Shown piece after piece: positions 27,464 through 35,614 of a stretch of 64,000 nt of DNA; position 1 is the first letter of the stretch; the number at the start of each line of letters is the position of its first letter. The position numbers were made by a program, and so were the translations under genes. The notes beneath the pieces were generated by a model that worked only from the letters and a program-made list of their open reading frames with translations, was not told where the DNA came from and searched no databases. The stretch spans positions 462,665-526,664 of the forward strand of contig JAEUHM010000041.1 in NCBI GenBank assembly GCA_016795485.1, written 5' to 3'. This stretch comes from Verrucomicrobiaceae bacterium (GTDB lineage Bacteria > Verrucomicrobiota > Verrucomicrobiia > Verrucomicrobiales > Verrucomicrobiaceae).

Positions 27464-28224
27464 CTTGTGGCGAGAATCTCCTCGGCTTGTTGTTCTGTCA
27501 TGCGGCACAGCTCCTGTTCGTCCTCGCTACCAGTCGCGAGATACTCATAACCGACCTTGTAGAGAAAGTACGAGCCGCATTCCGGGCAACGAAGCAGCTC
27601 AGGAGAGCGGTTAGAACCTGGGCGCAGTTCTTTGACGAACTTGAGGTTTGCGAGCGCGGGCGGCAGGGAGGTATCCTCGTCTTCACGACCATGTTTCTGC
27701 ATGGCGTAATGGTATTCGCCCAAATCGCCACAAAGTGAACAACGCTCCGACTTCGGCGCGGGTTGGGGATCTGGTGGCGATGGTGTGACCTGCACAAGAT
27801 TGTTCGCCGCTGGCTTGCCATGTTGCTGCTGAATGTGCCGGATGGCCTCGTAACCTCGATCCAGCACCAATGGCAGGATGCGTGCATGCCCGGAGACGAA
27901 GTAGATGTCCAGATGGTTCAACGCGCCAGTCTGGCCATAGCGACTCACGAAGTTGACCTCTTGCAGCTTTTTTAGATCCGCCCAGAGGAAGCGTTTGCCG
28001 TCGTGTCGCGTCACGCCTTCATCATCAATCATCCGTACGGCCATCCTCCACTCACGCCACGGCAGCAGAAGAAGAAGCAAGGCTCCGAGGGGCATGACCA
28101 TCTTCCACCACCCGCCGGTTCGCATGATGAGCACGGGGACCATGGCCATCAGCAGCATCAGCCCAGCGATCAGGCCCCACCTGACGAAAAACGATGTCTC
28201 AAAGCGGAGTTGGATCGGCTTCAT
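27460..28224 (-). CDS. Membrane protein with C-terminal zinc-ribbon-like cysteines
   Basis: The 254-residue product has two adjacent transmembrane helices (about 14-34 and 40-56), a soluble region resembling a PH-like domain (MIDDEGVTRHDGKRFLWADLKKLQEV), a proline-rich linker and two cysteine pairs, CSLCGD and CPECGS, about 60 residues apart. The pairs could bind one zinc. It joins its neighbours by ATGA overlaps on both sides, so translation is probably coupled. The combination is not one I recognise; the cytoplasmic PH-like/zinc region suggests a scaffold or sensor at the inner membrane. Confidence 0.65.
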   Translation of the reverse strand: MKPIQLRFETSFFVRWGLIAGLMLLMAMVPVLIMRTGGWWKMVMPLGALLLLLLPWREWRMAVRMIDDEGVTRHDGKRFLWADLKKLQEVNFVSRYGQTGALNHLDIYFVSGHARILPLVLDRGYEAIRHIQQQHGKPAANNLVQVTPSPPDPQPAPKSERCSLCGDLGEYHYAMQKHGREDEDTSLPPALANLKFVKELRPGSNRSPELLRCPECGSYFLYKVGYEYLATGSEDEQELCRMTEQQAEEILATR

Positions 28225-28745
28225 TGCGGATCAGAGATGCTAAGGGTTCTGCGGATGAACTGCGTGATGAACTCACTCTCACGCTTGATCACACGGCGTG
28301 AGTAGCGGCGATAGCCTGCCAAGAGTATCAGGGGCAGAATGGGCAGTAAAAAACCCGTCCACGTGCCATGGGCAGCCGTTTCTTGAATGAACTTCATCAG
28401 AGTGGCAAAGAAGATCACCGCTACTAACGCCGACAGAGCGATGAACCAAACCAAGTAGAAAGTCCGCGCGCCTTTTTGCATTGCTATCGTGCCTTCGATC
28501 ACCGTGCCTGCTTCTTCCTGGATCAATCTGGCACTGAGCGCGGGCTGGAATAGGCTGCTGTAAAGAATGCAACGGCGAATGTGAAGTTGATTGTCCTTCA
28601 ACCAGCCAATGACCTCGTGCGTTCCTTTGACCGCAGTCGTTATCGTGAACTCATCCGGTTTCTCGTGGTCAATGCTCGCGCGAAGACGCTCAATGGTTTC
28701 ATCCAAGGAAAGCGTGGTGCGCAGTTGGAGTGTATGCGTCTTCAC
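28221..28745 (-). CDS. Small two-helix membrane protein, unknown
   Basis: The 174-residue product starts at GTG 28745, which overlaps the stop of a 21-codon ORF as GTGA; no ATG is available nearby. About 90 residues of N-terminal soluble sequence (TLQLRTTLSLDETIERLRASIDHEKP) precede two hydrophobic helices (about 97-118 and 128-146) and a basic tail. The stop overlaps the next gene as ATGA. No family was recognised. The similar two-helix membrane layout of the next gene suggests the two proteins may interact. Confidence 0.6.
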   Translation of the reverse strand: MKTHTLQLRTTLSLDETIERLRASIDHEKPDEFTITTAVKGTHEVIGWLKDNQLHIRRCILYSSLFQPALSARLIQEEAGTVIEGTIAMQKGARTFYLVWFIALSALVAVIFFATLMKFIQETAAHGTWTGFLLPILPLILLAGYRRYSRRVIKRESEFITQFIRRTLSISDPQ

Positions 28746-28807
28746 AGCGCGGTGCGGATGTTCAAGTCGATGATGCCAACGAAGATCTTGAAGCAGCCGT
28801 TTTTCAT
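28742..28807 (-). CDS. Mini-ORF of 21 residues, translationally coupled
   Basis: ATG 28807 to TGA 28742 encodes MKNGCFKIFVGIIDLNIRTA plus one Leu. Its start overlaps the stop of an even shorter ORF (28804-28824, MKLLPS) as ATGA, and that ORF's start overlaps the stop of the ankyrin-like gene as ATGA. Its own stop overlaps the GTG of the 174-residue gene. The unbroken chain of overlaps argues that ribosomes pass through it. It could be a small protein, a leader that keeps translation coupled, or the remnant of a decayed gene. Confidence 0.35.
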   Translation of the reverse strand: MKNGCFKIFVGIIDLNIRTAL

Positions 28808-28820
28808 GATGGGAGCAGTT

Positions 28821-29543
28821 TCATCGCGTTATTCCAAGTTCGTGAAGTGCATCAATGAGAGCCGAGAGCTTCTTCTCCGTTGCGTACTCAAGTGGAGTCT
28901 TGGTGCCTGCTTCAACACACTTGGCATTCAAGTCAGCTCCGTGCTCGGACAGAAGCTTGAGGCTTTCCTTTGCCATTCGCTGTTGATCGGGGATCAGGCT
29001 GCTCCAATAACGGTGGGATATGATCAACTCAATAGGCGGCTCGTTGGGTTGTGACGCAAACAGGCTTGTGTCCACTCGAGCCCAGGTCTTGGCATCGGCA
29101 CCATGTTTGATGCAGAGCTTCATTGCTTCAGGGTCGGCGTGAATGAGCGCAGCAGCCCAGGCTTCATTCAGATGGCCGTCGATCCTTTTCTCAAAGGCAG
29201 CGTAGTTGTGACGACTCACTAAGGTGCTAAGATCCGAGCCGGAGCCGGACTTGATGCTGTAGACACTCCAACCCACGGCTAGCATCAGATAAACAGCGAG
29301 GTGCCACAACATCCGCTTCAGCAAATGCTCGCCTGAAGTAACCGCACCAAGAACGATGCCATTGATGAAGGCGATTCCTGATGCAACGGCCGCCATGAAA
29401 AAGCCAGTGAGGCCAACGGTTTCGACCAGAATGGGGTCGTCCTTGATGGTCGTCGTTGCAAGAATCTGTACCGTACCCCAGACCATGCCGACGGAAATGA
29501 AAAGGCCTATGCTGGCGATAAGAATGCGTCCGATAGCCTTCAT
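28821..29543 (-). CDS. Membrane protein with ankyrin-like C-terminal repeats
   Basis: Read from ATG 29543 (ATGA overlap with the upstream gene), the 240-residue protein has three N-terminal hydrophobic helices (about 5-28, 42-65, 78-95). A soluble part then resembles degenerate ankyrin repeats: HLNEAWAAALIHADPEAMKLCIKHGADAK and KESLKLLSEHGADLNAKCVEAGTKTPLEYA. Ankyrin repeats mediate protein-protein contact, so it may recruit a partner to the membrane. It belongs to the 26201-30921 operon. The family as a whole is not recognised. Confidence 0.65.
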   Translation of the reverse strand: MKAIGRILIASIGLFISVGMVWGTVQILATTTIKDDPILVETVGLTGFFMAAVASGIAFINGIVLGAVTSGEHLLKRMLWHLAVYLMLAVGWSVYSIKSGSGSDLSTLVSRHNYAAFEKRIDGHLNEAWAAALIHADPEAMKLCIKHGADAKTWARVDTSLFASQPNEPPIELIISHRYWSSLIPDQQRMAKESLKLLSEHGADLNAKCVEAGTKTPLEYATEKKLSALIDALHELGITR

Positions 29544-30076
29544 GGTTTGAATCCCTCCGGTCCTGCGATGATGGCTCCGTTGCCGTCTCGCCAAGTGACA
29601 TTGCCAGCTGGGCTCACATACTTTTGTCCAACGATGATACCGTCACGCCGGAAGGTCGTTGTGCCACTCGCATCAGCCTCTGAGGTCAGTGTGATCCGAC
29701 CTTCTGCATCACGATGCGTTGTGCGACCACTCAGCGAAGCAGCAGAGTTTCCTGTGATGCGGCCGCTCGCATCACGATACGTCGTTGTTCCCGAAGGAGA
29801 CGTGGAAGCGCTGCCAAGAATGCGACCGCTCTGACGATCTCGATACACCCGATCGCCGGGTGACATCATCGTCTCGCTACCGTCCATCACCGTGCCAGCT
29901 ACTGGCTCACCGATCGAGCGGTGGTACGCCACATAGTCAGAAGGCGCAGCCCAGGGCGAAGAAGGATGGGGTTTATCGACAGCCGCACCCTGTGGCGGTG
30001 GAGCCCCAACGAAAGGCCCTGGCGGCAACTCGCATGACGTGAGCCCTGTGACAAAAAGGATAGAGATCAATTTCAT
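29540..30076 (-). CDS. Lipoprotein with four tandem ~21-residue repeats
   Basis: The 178-residue product has a lipoprotein signal: FVTGLTSC with the lipid-modified Cys near residue 15. After a proline-rich spacer, four repeats of about 21 residues follow, each with the pattern SG.TT(Y/H/F)RD and usually GRI; they span roughly residues 80-170. This predicts a small beta-meander structure outside the inner membrane. Both ends overlap neighbouring genes as ATGA. The repeat type recalls MORN-like or Rhs-like strands but matches neither exactly. Function unknown. Confidence 0.65.
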   Translation of the reverse strand: MKLISILFVTGLTSCELPPGPFVGAPPPQGAAVDKPHPSSPWAAPSDYVAYHRSIGEPVAGTVMDGSETMMSPGDRVYRDRQSGRILGSASTSPSGTTTYRDASGRITGNSAASLSGRTTHRDAEGRITLTSEADASGTTTFRRDGIIVGQKYVSPAGNVTWRDGNGAIIAGPEGFKP

Positions 30077-30921
30077 GGCTTCAGCAGGTGCGAACCAAAG
30101 TCGTCGTGAAAGCCGGGTGCGGTGGCTGTTCCTGAGAGATTGAACTCCTTATTGGCGGAAGGTTCAATGATGAACTCCCACTTGATCGGTTCTCCGCTCG
30201 TTCGCAGCACCATCATTCGCAGGACCTGCCGCTTGGCATCAGGATGTTGGTGCATCAAGTCTCTCGCTAAGCGCGCGATGACCTCCAAGCGTGGTCTTAC
30301 TGGATGCTGATCGTTGAGCCAATCTTTGGCTGCATCCTGGCGATGTCTTAGGAGCGAAACACTCTGCTTGTTGCGCGGATTCTTCTCCAAAGGTGCAGGA
30401 ATAAGGCCGAAGTCGGCATGCACTTCGACCCACTGAACGGCGGGAAGGTCACGCGCTTCGGCGGGCCGGCCAGACAAAAGGGTGCCGGCGACCTTAGCGG
30501 CTTGTTTCTCCAGTTCGCTCGCTTTGCGTCCTGGCGTTTTGCCTTCATGTCGCTCGATCTTCGGATCGGCGAATGCAGCCTGTGCCAGTGAGTTGAGCGC
30601 TTTGATGCCGTCATCGCTAGTAATGAGCTCGTCTCGTGCGCCATTGACCTGAGACTCAAGGAAGAACCGCAATCGGGCCTCATCGCCGTCGATCCATGAC
30701 TCCACATTGCTCATGATGCGGTCCAGCAAAGGCGAAAGGAGGCGCTCATCCCGGATGATCAGGTCCTCCCGACCGAGAAACGCATGATTCGAGCTCGTGA
30801 GCAGTTTTGCAGCAAGTGTGCGTGTCGTCGCACGACGCTCAGCCAGAGCAGTACCGTTGATCTTCGACGATGACTCTCCACAGGCTGTGAGAAGCAAACA
30901 AGCCAGCAGGCGCGAGGTCAT
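30073..30921 (-). CDS. Predicted lipoprotein, first gene of the unknown operon
   Basis: ATG 30921 opens a lipoprotein signal (MTSRLLACLLLTACGESS, lipobox LTAC). The 282-residue product is largely helical and charged, with no recognisable motif (for example LEKQAAKVAGTLLSGRPAEA and RPRLEVIARLARDLMHQHPD). It is the promoter-proximal gene of the leftward operon down to 26201, and its stop overlaps the repeat lipoprotein's start. The two-component genes end 120 bases upstream, separated by a hairpin. No function can be assigned. Confidence 0.65.
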   Translation of the reverse strand: MTSRLLACLLLTACGESSSKINGTALAERRATTRTLAAKLLTSSNHAFLGREDLIIRDERLLSPLLDRIMSNVESWIDGDEARLRFFLESQVNGARDELITSDDGIKALNSLAQAAFADPKIERHEGKTPGRKASELEKQAAKVAGTLLSGRPAEARDLPAVQWVEVHADFGLIPAPLEKNPRNKQSVSLLRHRQDAAKDWLNDQHPVRPRLEVIARLARDLMHQHPDAKRQVLRMMVLRTSGEPIKWEFIIEPSANKEFNLSGTATAPGFHDDFGSHLLKP

Positions 30922-30951
30922 ACAACTAAGCAGGAGGGGGGAAGACAAAGG

Positions 30952-30978
30952 GCACCGTCAACCCGATGTTGGCGGTGC
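30952..30978 (-). terminator. Hairpin between the two-component genes and the unknown operon
   Basis: Bases 30952-30962 pair with 30968-30978 around a 5-base loop. The stem is 11 bp with one G:T pair on the plus strand, which becomes an A:C mismatch on the minus transcript. It lies 63 bases after the response regulator stop in the leftward direction. The following bases are pyrimidine-rich but not a clean T-run, so it would be a weak intrinsic terminator at best. Confidence 0.35.
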
Positions 30979-31040
30979 TGACGAAGACATTAGGGATCGT
31001 TTGTTTCGCGTTACTCCGCTATACCTCCATCGGGGTATGG

Positions 31041-31661
31041 TCACCTAGTGCCAGCCAGAAACTCCAGCGCTCGCATCGCCAAGGCGTGGCGGTTGTCCGC
31101 ACCCAGTTTCTCAAAGATATGACGCAGATGAACCTTCACCGTGCCGGCTGCCATGTCCAAAAGCGCACCGATCTCCGGATTGGACTTCCCTTGGGCCACC
31201 CAGAGCAGCACCTCCGCTTCACGAGTTGATAGCCCGAGCGATTCCAATGGCGCGCTGGACGAAAAGTCCAGCTCGAAGGGCCGATGCCGTGCCTGTTCCC
31301 TTGCGAATCGGGCCTCAACGGCTGCGAGCAGGTCCTCTGCCTCAACTGGCTTGATGAGATAGTCATCGGCACCCAGGTTCATGCCGACCCTCAAGTCTTG
31401 TTTCTCTCCCTTGGCTGTTAAGAAGATGAAAGGAGTGCCTGCAATGGTTCTGTCCGCCCGCACCGACTTCAGCACACCGTGTCCGTCCAGCCCGGGCATG
31501 GACACGTCACAAACGATAAGATCCGGCTTCTCATCGGTCGCCAGTTCCAGGCCGGCAGCGCCATCTGGGGCCTCAAGCACCGAGTAGCCTTCCATGGAAA
31601 GAATCGTGACGAGATTCTTCCGCATCTGAGCCTGATCTTCGATGACGAGAATGGTTTTCAT
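31041..31661 (-). CDS. LuxR/NarL-type response regulator
   Basis: The 206-residue product has an N-terminal receiver domain (1-120) with the acidic pair in VIEDQ, phospho-acceptor Asp52 in VCDVSMPGLDGHG, Thr in FLTAKG and Lys in LIKPVE. A LuxR-type helix-turn-helix covers about 143-200 (LSTREAEVLLWVAQGKSNPE). It should bind DNA after phosphorylation. Its start overlaps the upstream histidine kinase gene as ATGA, so the two form a coupled two-component pair. The next gene downstream is the start of the unknown lipoprotein operon, a plausible but unproven target. Confidence 0.9.
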   Translation of the reverse strand: MKTILVIEDQAQMRKNLVTILSMEGYSVLEAPDGAAGLELATDEKPDLIVCDVSMPGLDGHGVLKSVRADRTIAGTPFIFLTAKGEKQDLRVGMNLGADDYLIKPVEAEDLLAAVEARFAREQARHRPFELDFSSSAPLESLGLSTREAEVLLWVAQGKSNPEIGALLDMAAGTVKVHLRHIFEKLGADNRHALAMRALEFLAGTR

Positions 31662-33697
31662 GATCGGGAGGTGGAATCTGAAAACATCGGGAGCCGAACG
31701 GTCACTGTGGTGCCCTGCCCTTCTTCACTGTTCATGGCCAGCGTGCCGCCATGCAACGCCACACAACGCTGAACCACCACCAGCCCAAGACCGGTGCCCG
31801 GGCGATCCCCCACATTGCTCGCCCGCGAGAACGACGTAAAAAGGCGTGCCTGATCCGCAGATGGGATGCCGATGCCTCGATCCTGAATCAACAAAACAAG
31901 TGCCTCGCCCTCACGATAAGCTCGCACCGTTATTTCGGAGTGATCTGAGCTGTATTTCACGGCGTTCGATAGGAGATTGGCCAAGATGTGGCGAACTACG
32001 CCCTCATCTGTTAGGGCGAGCGGCAAGTCCGACTCACATTCTAGCGCGACATGAACGCGTGCCTGAGCCGCCGCGTTCGCTTCCTGGACGAGTTTGGTGA
32101 TCAATGATCCAATGTCGTGGTGTCGTGGTGAGAAGGCCACACGCCCGTCTTCTACACGGCCAAGCATCAACACCTCATCCACCATGCCCGCCAGATTCCG
32201 TGTATTTTCCACGATCATGCCAATCTGTTCTCCGCGCTGCTCGGCGCTCAATCGGTCCTGGTAGCGCCGCAACACATCGCTTGAGGACATGATCACTCCG
32301 AGCGGCGTGCGGAACTCATGAGAGACCAGGGAGACGAAGTCAGACTTCATGCGCGTGAGTTCTGTCTGCTGGGCGAGAGCCGCCTCCAGTTCCACCGTTC
32401 GCTCCGCCACCCGCCGCTCCAGATTGGCTTTCTCATCCGTCACCTGATGCACCATCTGGTCAAAGGCCTGTGCCAAAATGCCAAGTTCATCCTCGCGATC
32501 CTTTGGCAGATGAACACGGCTGCCGCCGCTGGCGAGTGCACGCGTTGCACTAACAAGCTGATCAATCGGCTTGGCAATATTCCGGCTCATGATTTGCCCC
32601 AGCATCATCAGGCCGAGCACGAATGCCGGAATGGCAGTCCAGAGCACCCAGCGGGTCGTAGTGAATGCCTGAGCGTGCAGGATTGCACGTGGGATGGCAG
32701 CCAGATAAATCCAGTTCGGCCCCTTCAAGCGATGCCCCGCATAGTAGAGACCGCTAGCGGCATCATAGCCCGTGAAATCAGCCTCTTTGCGATCTTTGAT
32801 CGCCGGAAAAAGTGTCGCCCACCCGACATCACCAGAAGTCAGCATCGTGAGTTTGCCGTTTGCCGCGTGGATCTCCTTCGTCTGCTTTGGGTTTGCAATG
32901 AGCAGCCCGTCATCACGAAAAATGACATGCTTCATCCCGAGATCAGCCGCGCGTTCGGTTTCCGTCACCAGATTGTTCACCAGCAGGTCATGCCCGAGAT
33001 TCACTAGGTGCTCGCCGTCGATGTCCACCGGCATCACCACCGACACCATGCAATACTCCGGCCCAACGGAATGAGCGCTCGTCCATACGATCTGGCGCTC
33101 TGGGTTGTTCTCCTTGATGCAACCAACCACCGTGGGGTCTTTCGTCGTCTCGAAGTCTGCCGGGAGATCGAATCCAGCCATCTCGGCATCAAAACCCGTG
33201 ATCGTGCTGCCATCGAAGTTGTTTCCATAACAACTGCGGAAGCCGTGAGCCCAGCCAGGCTGAAACTTGCGGCACATGGCACCAAGCGCCACGAGCTTGC
33301 GCTTCAGCTTATCATCCACCACAACACCCTTTTTGATCCAAAGCACCAGCCGATCGTAAGGAGCTTCCTTTGCAGGATGCCTAGCCCGCCAAGCACCGTC
33401 CGGGTACAGCACCATATCGTCGCTCCAGGATTCCAGTTCATCTGGCGTGTCAGCATCATCCCAGGCACGAAGGAATGCCTCCCGCATGAGATGAAGATTG
33501 CCAGGCACCTGGGCCAACTCTTTCTCCAGCCGCTCCACACGCTCCCGGAGGAAGTGGCCCAAATGCTGAACTTCCCGCTGCTCCACTTCTCTGAAGACAA
33601 GGAAGTGGGAGATCGCCGTCATCACCACGAGGAGCAATCCCACTCCGCTACCTAGCTTTACCAGGGTGCGTGTGGTCAGAGATCGAAGTGGGAGCAT
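31658..33697 (-). CDS. Sensor histidine kinase with large periplasmic dCache-like domain
   Basis: ATG 33697 is chosen (MLPLRSLTTRTLVKLGSG); the longer reading would need TTG. The 679-residue protein has a transmembrane helix at about 12-36, a periplasmic domain of roughly 290 residues with double-Cache-like features (YCMVSVVMPVDIDGEHLVNLGHDL, FRDDGLLIANP), a second helix near 330-350 and HAMP (NIAKPIDQLVSATRALASGG). A coiled linker, HisKA with LVSHEFRTPLGV and HATPase_c with DRGIGIPSADQ and GTGLGLVVVQ follow. Several cysteines in the sensor domain may form disulfides. It phosphorylates the adjacent LuxR-type regulator. The ligand is unknown; dCache domains usually bind small metabolites. Confidence 0.88.
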   Translation of the reverse strand: MLPLRSLTTRTLVKLGSGVGLLLVVMTAISHFLVFREVEQREVQHLGHFLRERVERLEKELAQVPGNLHLMREAFLRAWDDADTPDELESWSDDMVLYPDGAWRARHPAKEAPYDRLVLWIKKGVVVDDKLKRKLVALGAMCRKFQPGWAHGFRSCYGNNFDGSTITGFDAEMAGFDLPADFETTKDPTVVGCIKENNPERQIVWTSAHSVGPEYCMVSVVMPVDIDGEHLVNLGHDLLVNNLVTETERAADLGMKHVIFRDDGLLIANPKQTKEIHAANGKLTMLTSGDVGWATLFPAIKDRKEADFTGYDAASGLYYAGHRLKGPNWIYLAAIPRAILHAQAFTTTRWVLWTAIPAFVLGLMMLGQIMSRNIAKPIDQLVSATRALASGGSRVHLPKDREDELGILAQAFDQMVHQVTDEKANLERRVAERTVELEAALAQQTELTRMKSDFVSLVSHEFRTPLGVIMSSSDVLRRYQDRLSAEQRGEQIGMIVENTRNLAGMVDEVLMLGRVEDGRVAFSPRHHDIGSLITKLVQEANAAAQARVHVALECESDLPLALTDEGVVRHILANLLSNAVKYSSDHSEITVRAYREGEALVLLIQDRGIGIPSADQARLFTSFSRASNVGDRPGTGLGLVVVQRCVALHGGTLAMNSEEGQGTTVTVRLPMFSDSTSRS

Positions 33698-33805
33698 AGG
33701 GAGAGGAAAGCAGTCCAATCATTGCCTGCGGGTGTCAACCTTGCGCCCATCTGGCTGCCGTGCTAGAACCGACACCTAGCCCAAGCCAAGAAGTCACCGC
33801 TACCA

Positions 33806-34954
33806 ATGCCCGAACCATTTCTGCCATACGGACGCCAGTCCATCACCGATGCCGACATCCAGGCAGTCGTTGAGGTGTTGCGTTCCGATTTTCTGACTCA
33901 AGGGCCTGCGATCCCGAAGTTCGAGTCTGCGGTAGCCTCGTATTGCGGTGCTAAGCACGGCATCGCCATGTGCAATGGCACAGCGGTGCTTCATGCGGCA
34001 ATGAAAGCACTCGGAGTGGGGCATGGCGACACGGTTTGGACCTCTCCGATCACATTCGTGGCCTCGGCAAACGCAGCCCGCTACTGTGGTGCCAAGGTGG
34101 ACTTCGTGGACGTCGATCCTGGCACCATCAATCTGAGCGCGGATGCGCTTGAGGCGAAGTTAAGCACTGCCGAGCAACTTCCAAAGGTTGTGGTGCCAGT
34201 TCATTTCGCCGGCCAAAGCTGCGATATGCCGCGCATCCACGCGCTGGGCCAAAAGTATGGCTTCAAGATCGTGGAAGACGCGGCTCACGCTCTCGGCGGG
34301 AGTTATTTAGATCAAAAAGTAGGCGGGTGCCGCTGGTCAGATGCGGTGACGCACAGTTTTCATCCGGTGAAGATCATCACAACCGGTGAAGGCGGCATGA
34401 TCACGACCAACGACGACGAACTCGCCTGGCGAATGGCTACTTTCCGCACGCATGGCATCACGCGTGATGAGAAACGTATGGTGAGCGAGTCGGATGGACC
34501 CTGGTACTATCAGCAGATCGAGTTAGGCTACAACTACCGCATGACCGACATCCAGGCGGCACTGGGCTTGAGTCAAATGAGCCGTTTGGAGCATTTTGCG
34601 GCACGCAGACGTGAGTTAGCGGCTTTGTATGATCGGGCTCTGGCGGGCTTGCCCGTCCGTCCTTTGAAGCGCGATCCACAAAGCATCAGCGGTTGGCATC
34701 TTTACATGATCCGCGTGGATGCAGCCCACCGCAGACAGATTTTTGATGGCCTGCGAGCGCAAGGAATCGGAGTGAACGTCCACTACATCCCCGTGCATCT
34801 TCAGCCAGACTATCAGAAGCTTGGCTTCGTCTCGGGCATGTTCCCGGAGGCAGAAAAATACTACTCTGAGGCGATCACGCTGCCGCTGTTTCCAGGGATG
34901 ACGGATGATGATGTCTTGCGGGTGAAACAGGCGCTGGAGAAGTGTTTGGTATGA
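33806..34954 (+). CDS. pseC: UDP-4-keto-6-deoxy-sugar aminotransferase, PseC-like
   Basis: The 382-residue product is a DegT/DnrJ/EryC1-fold PLP enzyme. The lysine that would bind PLP is Lys189 in HSFHPVKIITTGEGG, and the YGRQSITDADIQAVVEVL start and NYRMTDIQAALGLSQ are close to PseC, which aminates a UDP-4-keto sugar in pseudaminic acid synthesis. The assignment is supported by pseF, pseG and pseI genes downstream. It opens the glycan island, divergent from the sensor kinase across 108 bases that should hold the island's promoter. The stop overlaps the next gene as ATGA. Confidence 0.85.
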   Translation: MPEPFLPYGRQSITDADIQAVVEVLRSDFLTQGPAIPKFESAVASYCGAKHGIAMCNGTAVLHAAMKALGVGHGDTVWTSPITFVASANAARYCGAKVDFVDVDPGTINLSADALEAKLSTAEQLPKVVVPVHFAGQSCDMPRIHALGQKYGFKIVEDAAHALGGSYLDQKVGGCRWSDAVTHSFHPVKIITTGEGGMITTNDDELAWRMATFRTHGITRDEKRMVSESDGPWYYQQIELGYNYRMTDIQAALGLSQMSRLEHFAARRRELAALYDRALAGLPVRPLKRDPQSISGWHLYMIRVDAAHRRQIFDGLRAQGIGVNVHYIPVHLQPDYQKLGFVSGMFPEAEKYYSEAITLPLFPGMTDDDVLRVKQALEKCLV

Positions 34955-35598
34955 AACTGGACCTTACTGAGGAATCGCTACTGGAGTTGGTGGCCAAGCA
35001 GCTCTCCAACTTGTTTATCTACTCTGCTGAAACAGAGGAATCGATTCTGCGACAAGCGCTGAGCCAAGCTCTTGCTGATAGTGAAGTTTGTTTTATCCCA
35101 AACCCGAACAAATACTATTCAGACAACGGCACAGCTCGATTCAACCCCTTCCATTCGGGTCAGTACTGCGTCTTCCTCTACTATCTCTCCCGTGCGGCTG
35201 GGAAAATAGCCCCTGCACCGTCCAGCCTGGCCGACCGGATCTACTTTTTGAACAAGGCGCTGAATGGTTGTGATCTCTTCCATCAGATCGAACTGCCTGC
35301 CATTTTCCGGCTCGATCATCCTGTTGGCACCGTCATGGGCAGAGCCAAGTATGGCAACTTCTTCTCTTTCTCACAGAACTGCACTGTTGGGAACAACAAC
35401 GGCATTTATCCAGTGATTGGCGAGCGCGTTACCATGTGCAGTGGGGCGAAGATCATCGGCAAGTGCCACATCGGAAACAATGTCATCTTGGGCGCAAACA
35501 CCTGCGTGAAGGACACGGATGTGCCAGACAACTCGCTAGTCTTTGGCTCCTCCCCGCAACTGATCATCAAGCCCAATACTCGAACCCCGCCGTGGTAG
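34951..35598 (+). CDS. Left-handed beta-helix (hexapeptide) acyltransferase
   Basis: The 215-residue product starts at ATG 34951, overlapping the pseC stop. An N-terminal helical region resembles serine acetyltransferases. Residues 120-205 show hexapeptide repeats (GRAKYGNFFSFSQNCTVGNN, GERVTMCSGAKIIGKCHIGNNVILGANTCV) typical of the left-handed beta-helix fold. Directly between pseC and pseF it is the only visible candidate for the N-acetyl transfer step, which in the classical pathway is done by PseH, a GNAT enzyme of different fold. It could instead O-acetylate the sugar. Confidence 0.75.
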   Translation: MKLDLTEESLLELVAKQLSNLFIYSAETEESILRQALSQALADSEVCFIPNPNKYYSDNGTARFNPFHSGQYCVFLYYLSRAAGKIAPAPSSLADRIYFLNKALNGCDLFHQIELPAIFRLDHPVGTVMGRAKYGNFFSFSQNCTVGNNNGIYPVIGERVTMCSGAKIIGKCHIGNNVILGANTCVKDTDVPDNSLVFGSSPQLIIKPNTRTPPW

Positions 35599-35614
35599 GA
35601 AACAACGAATCACC

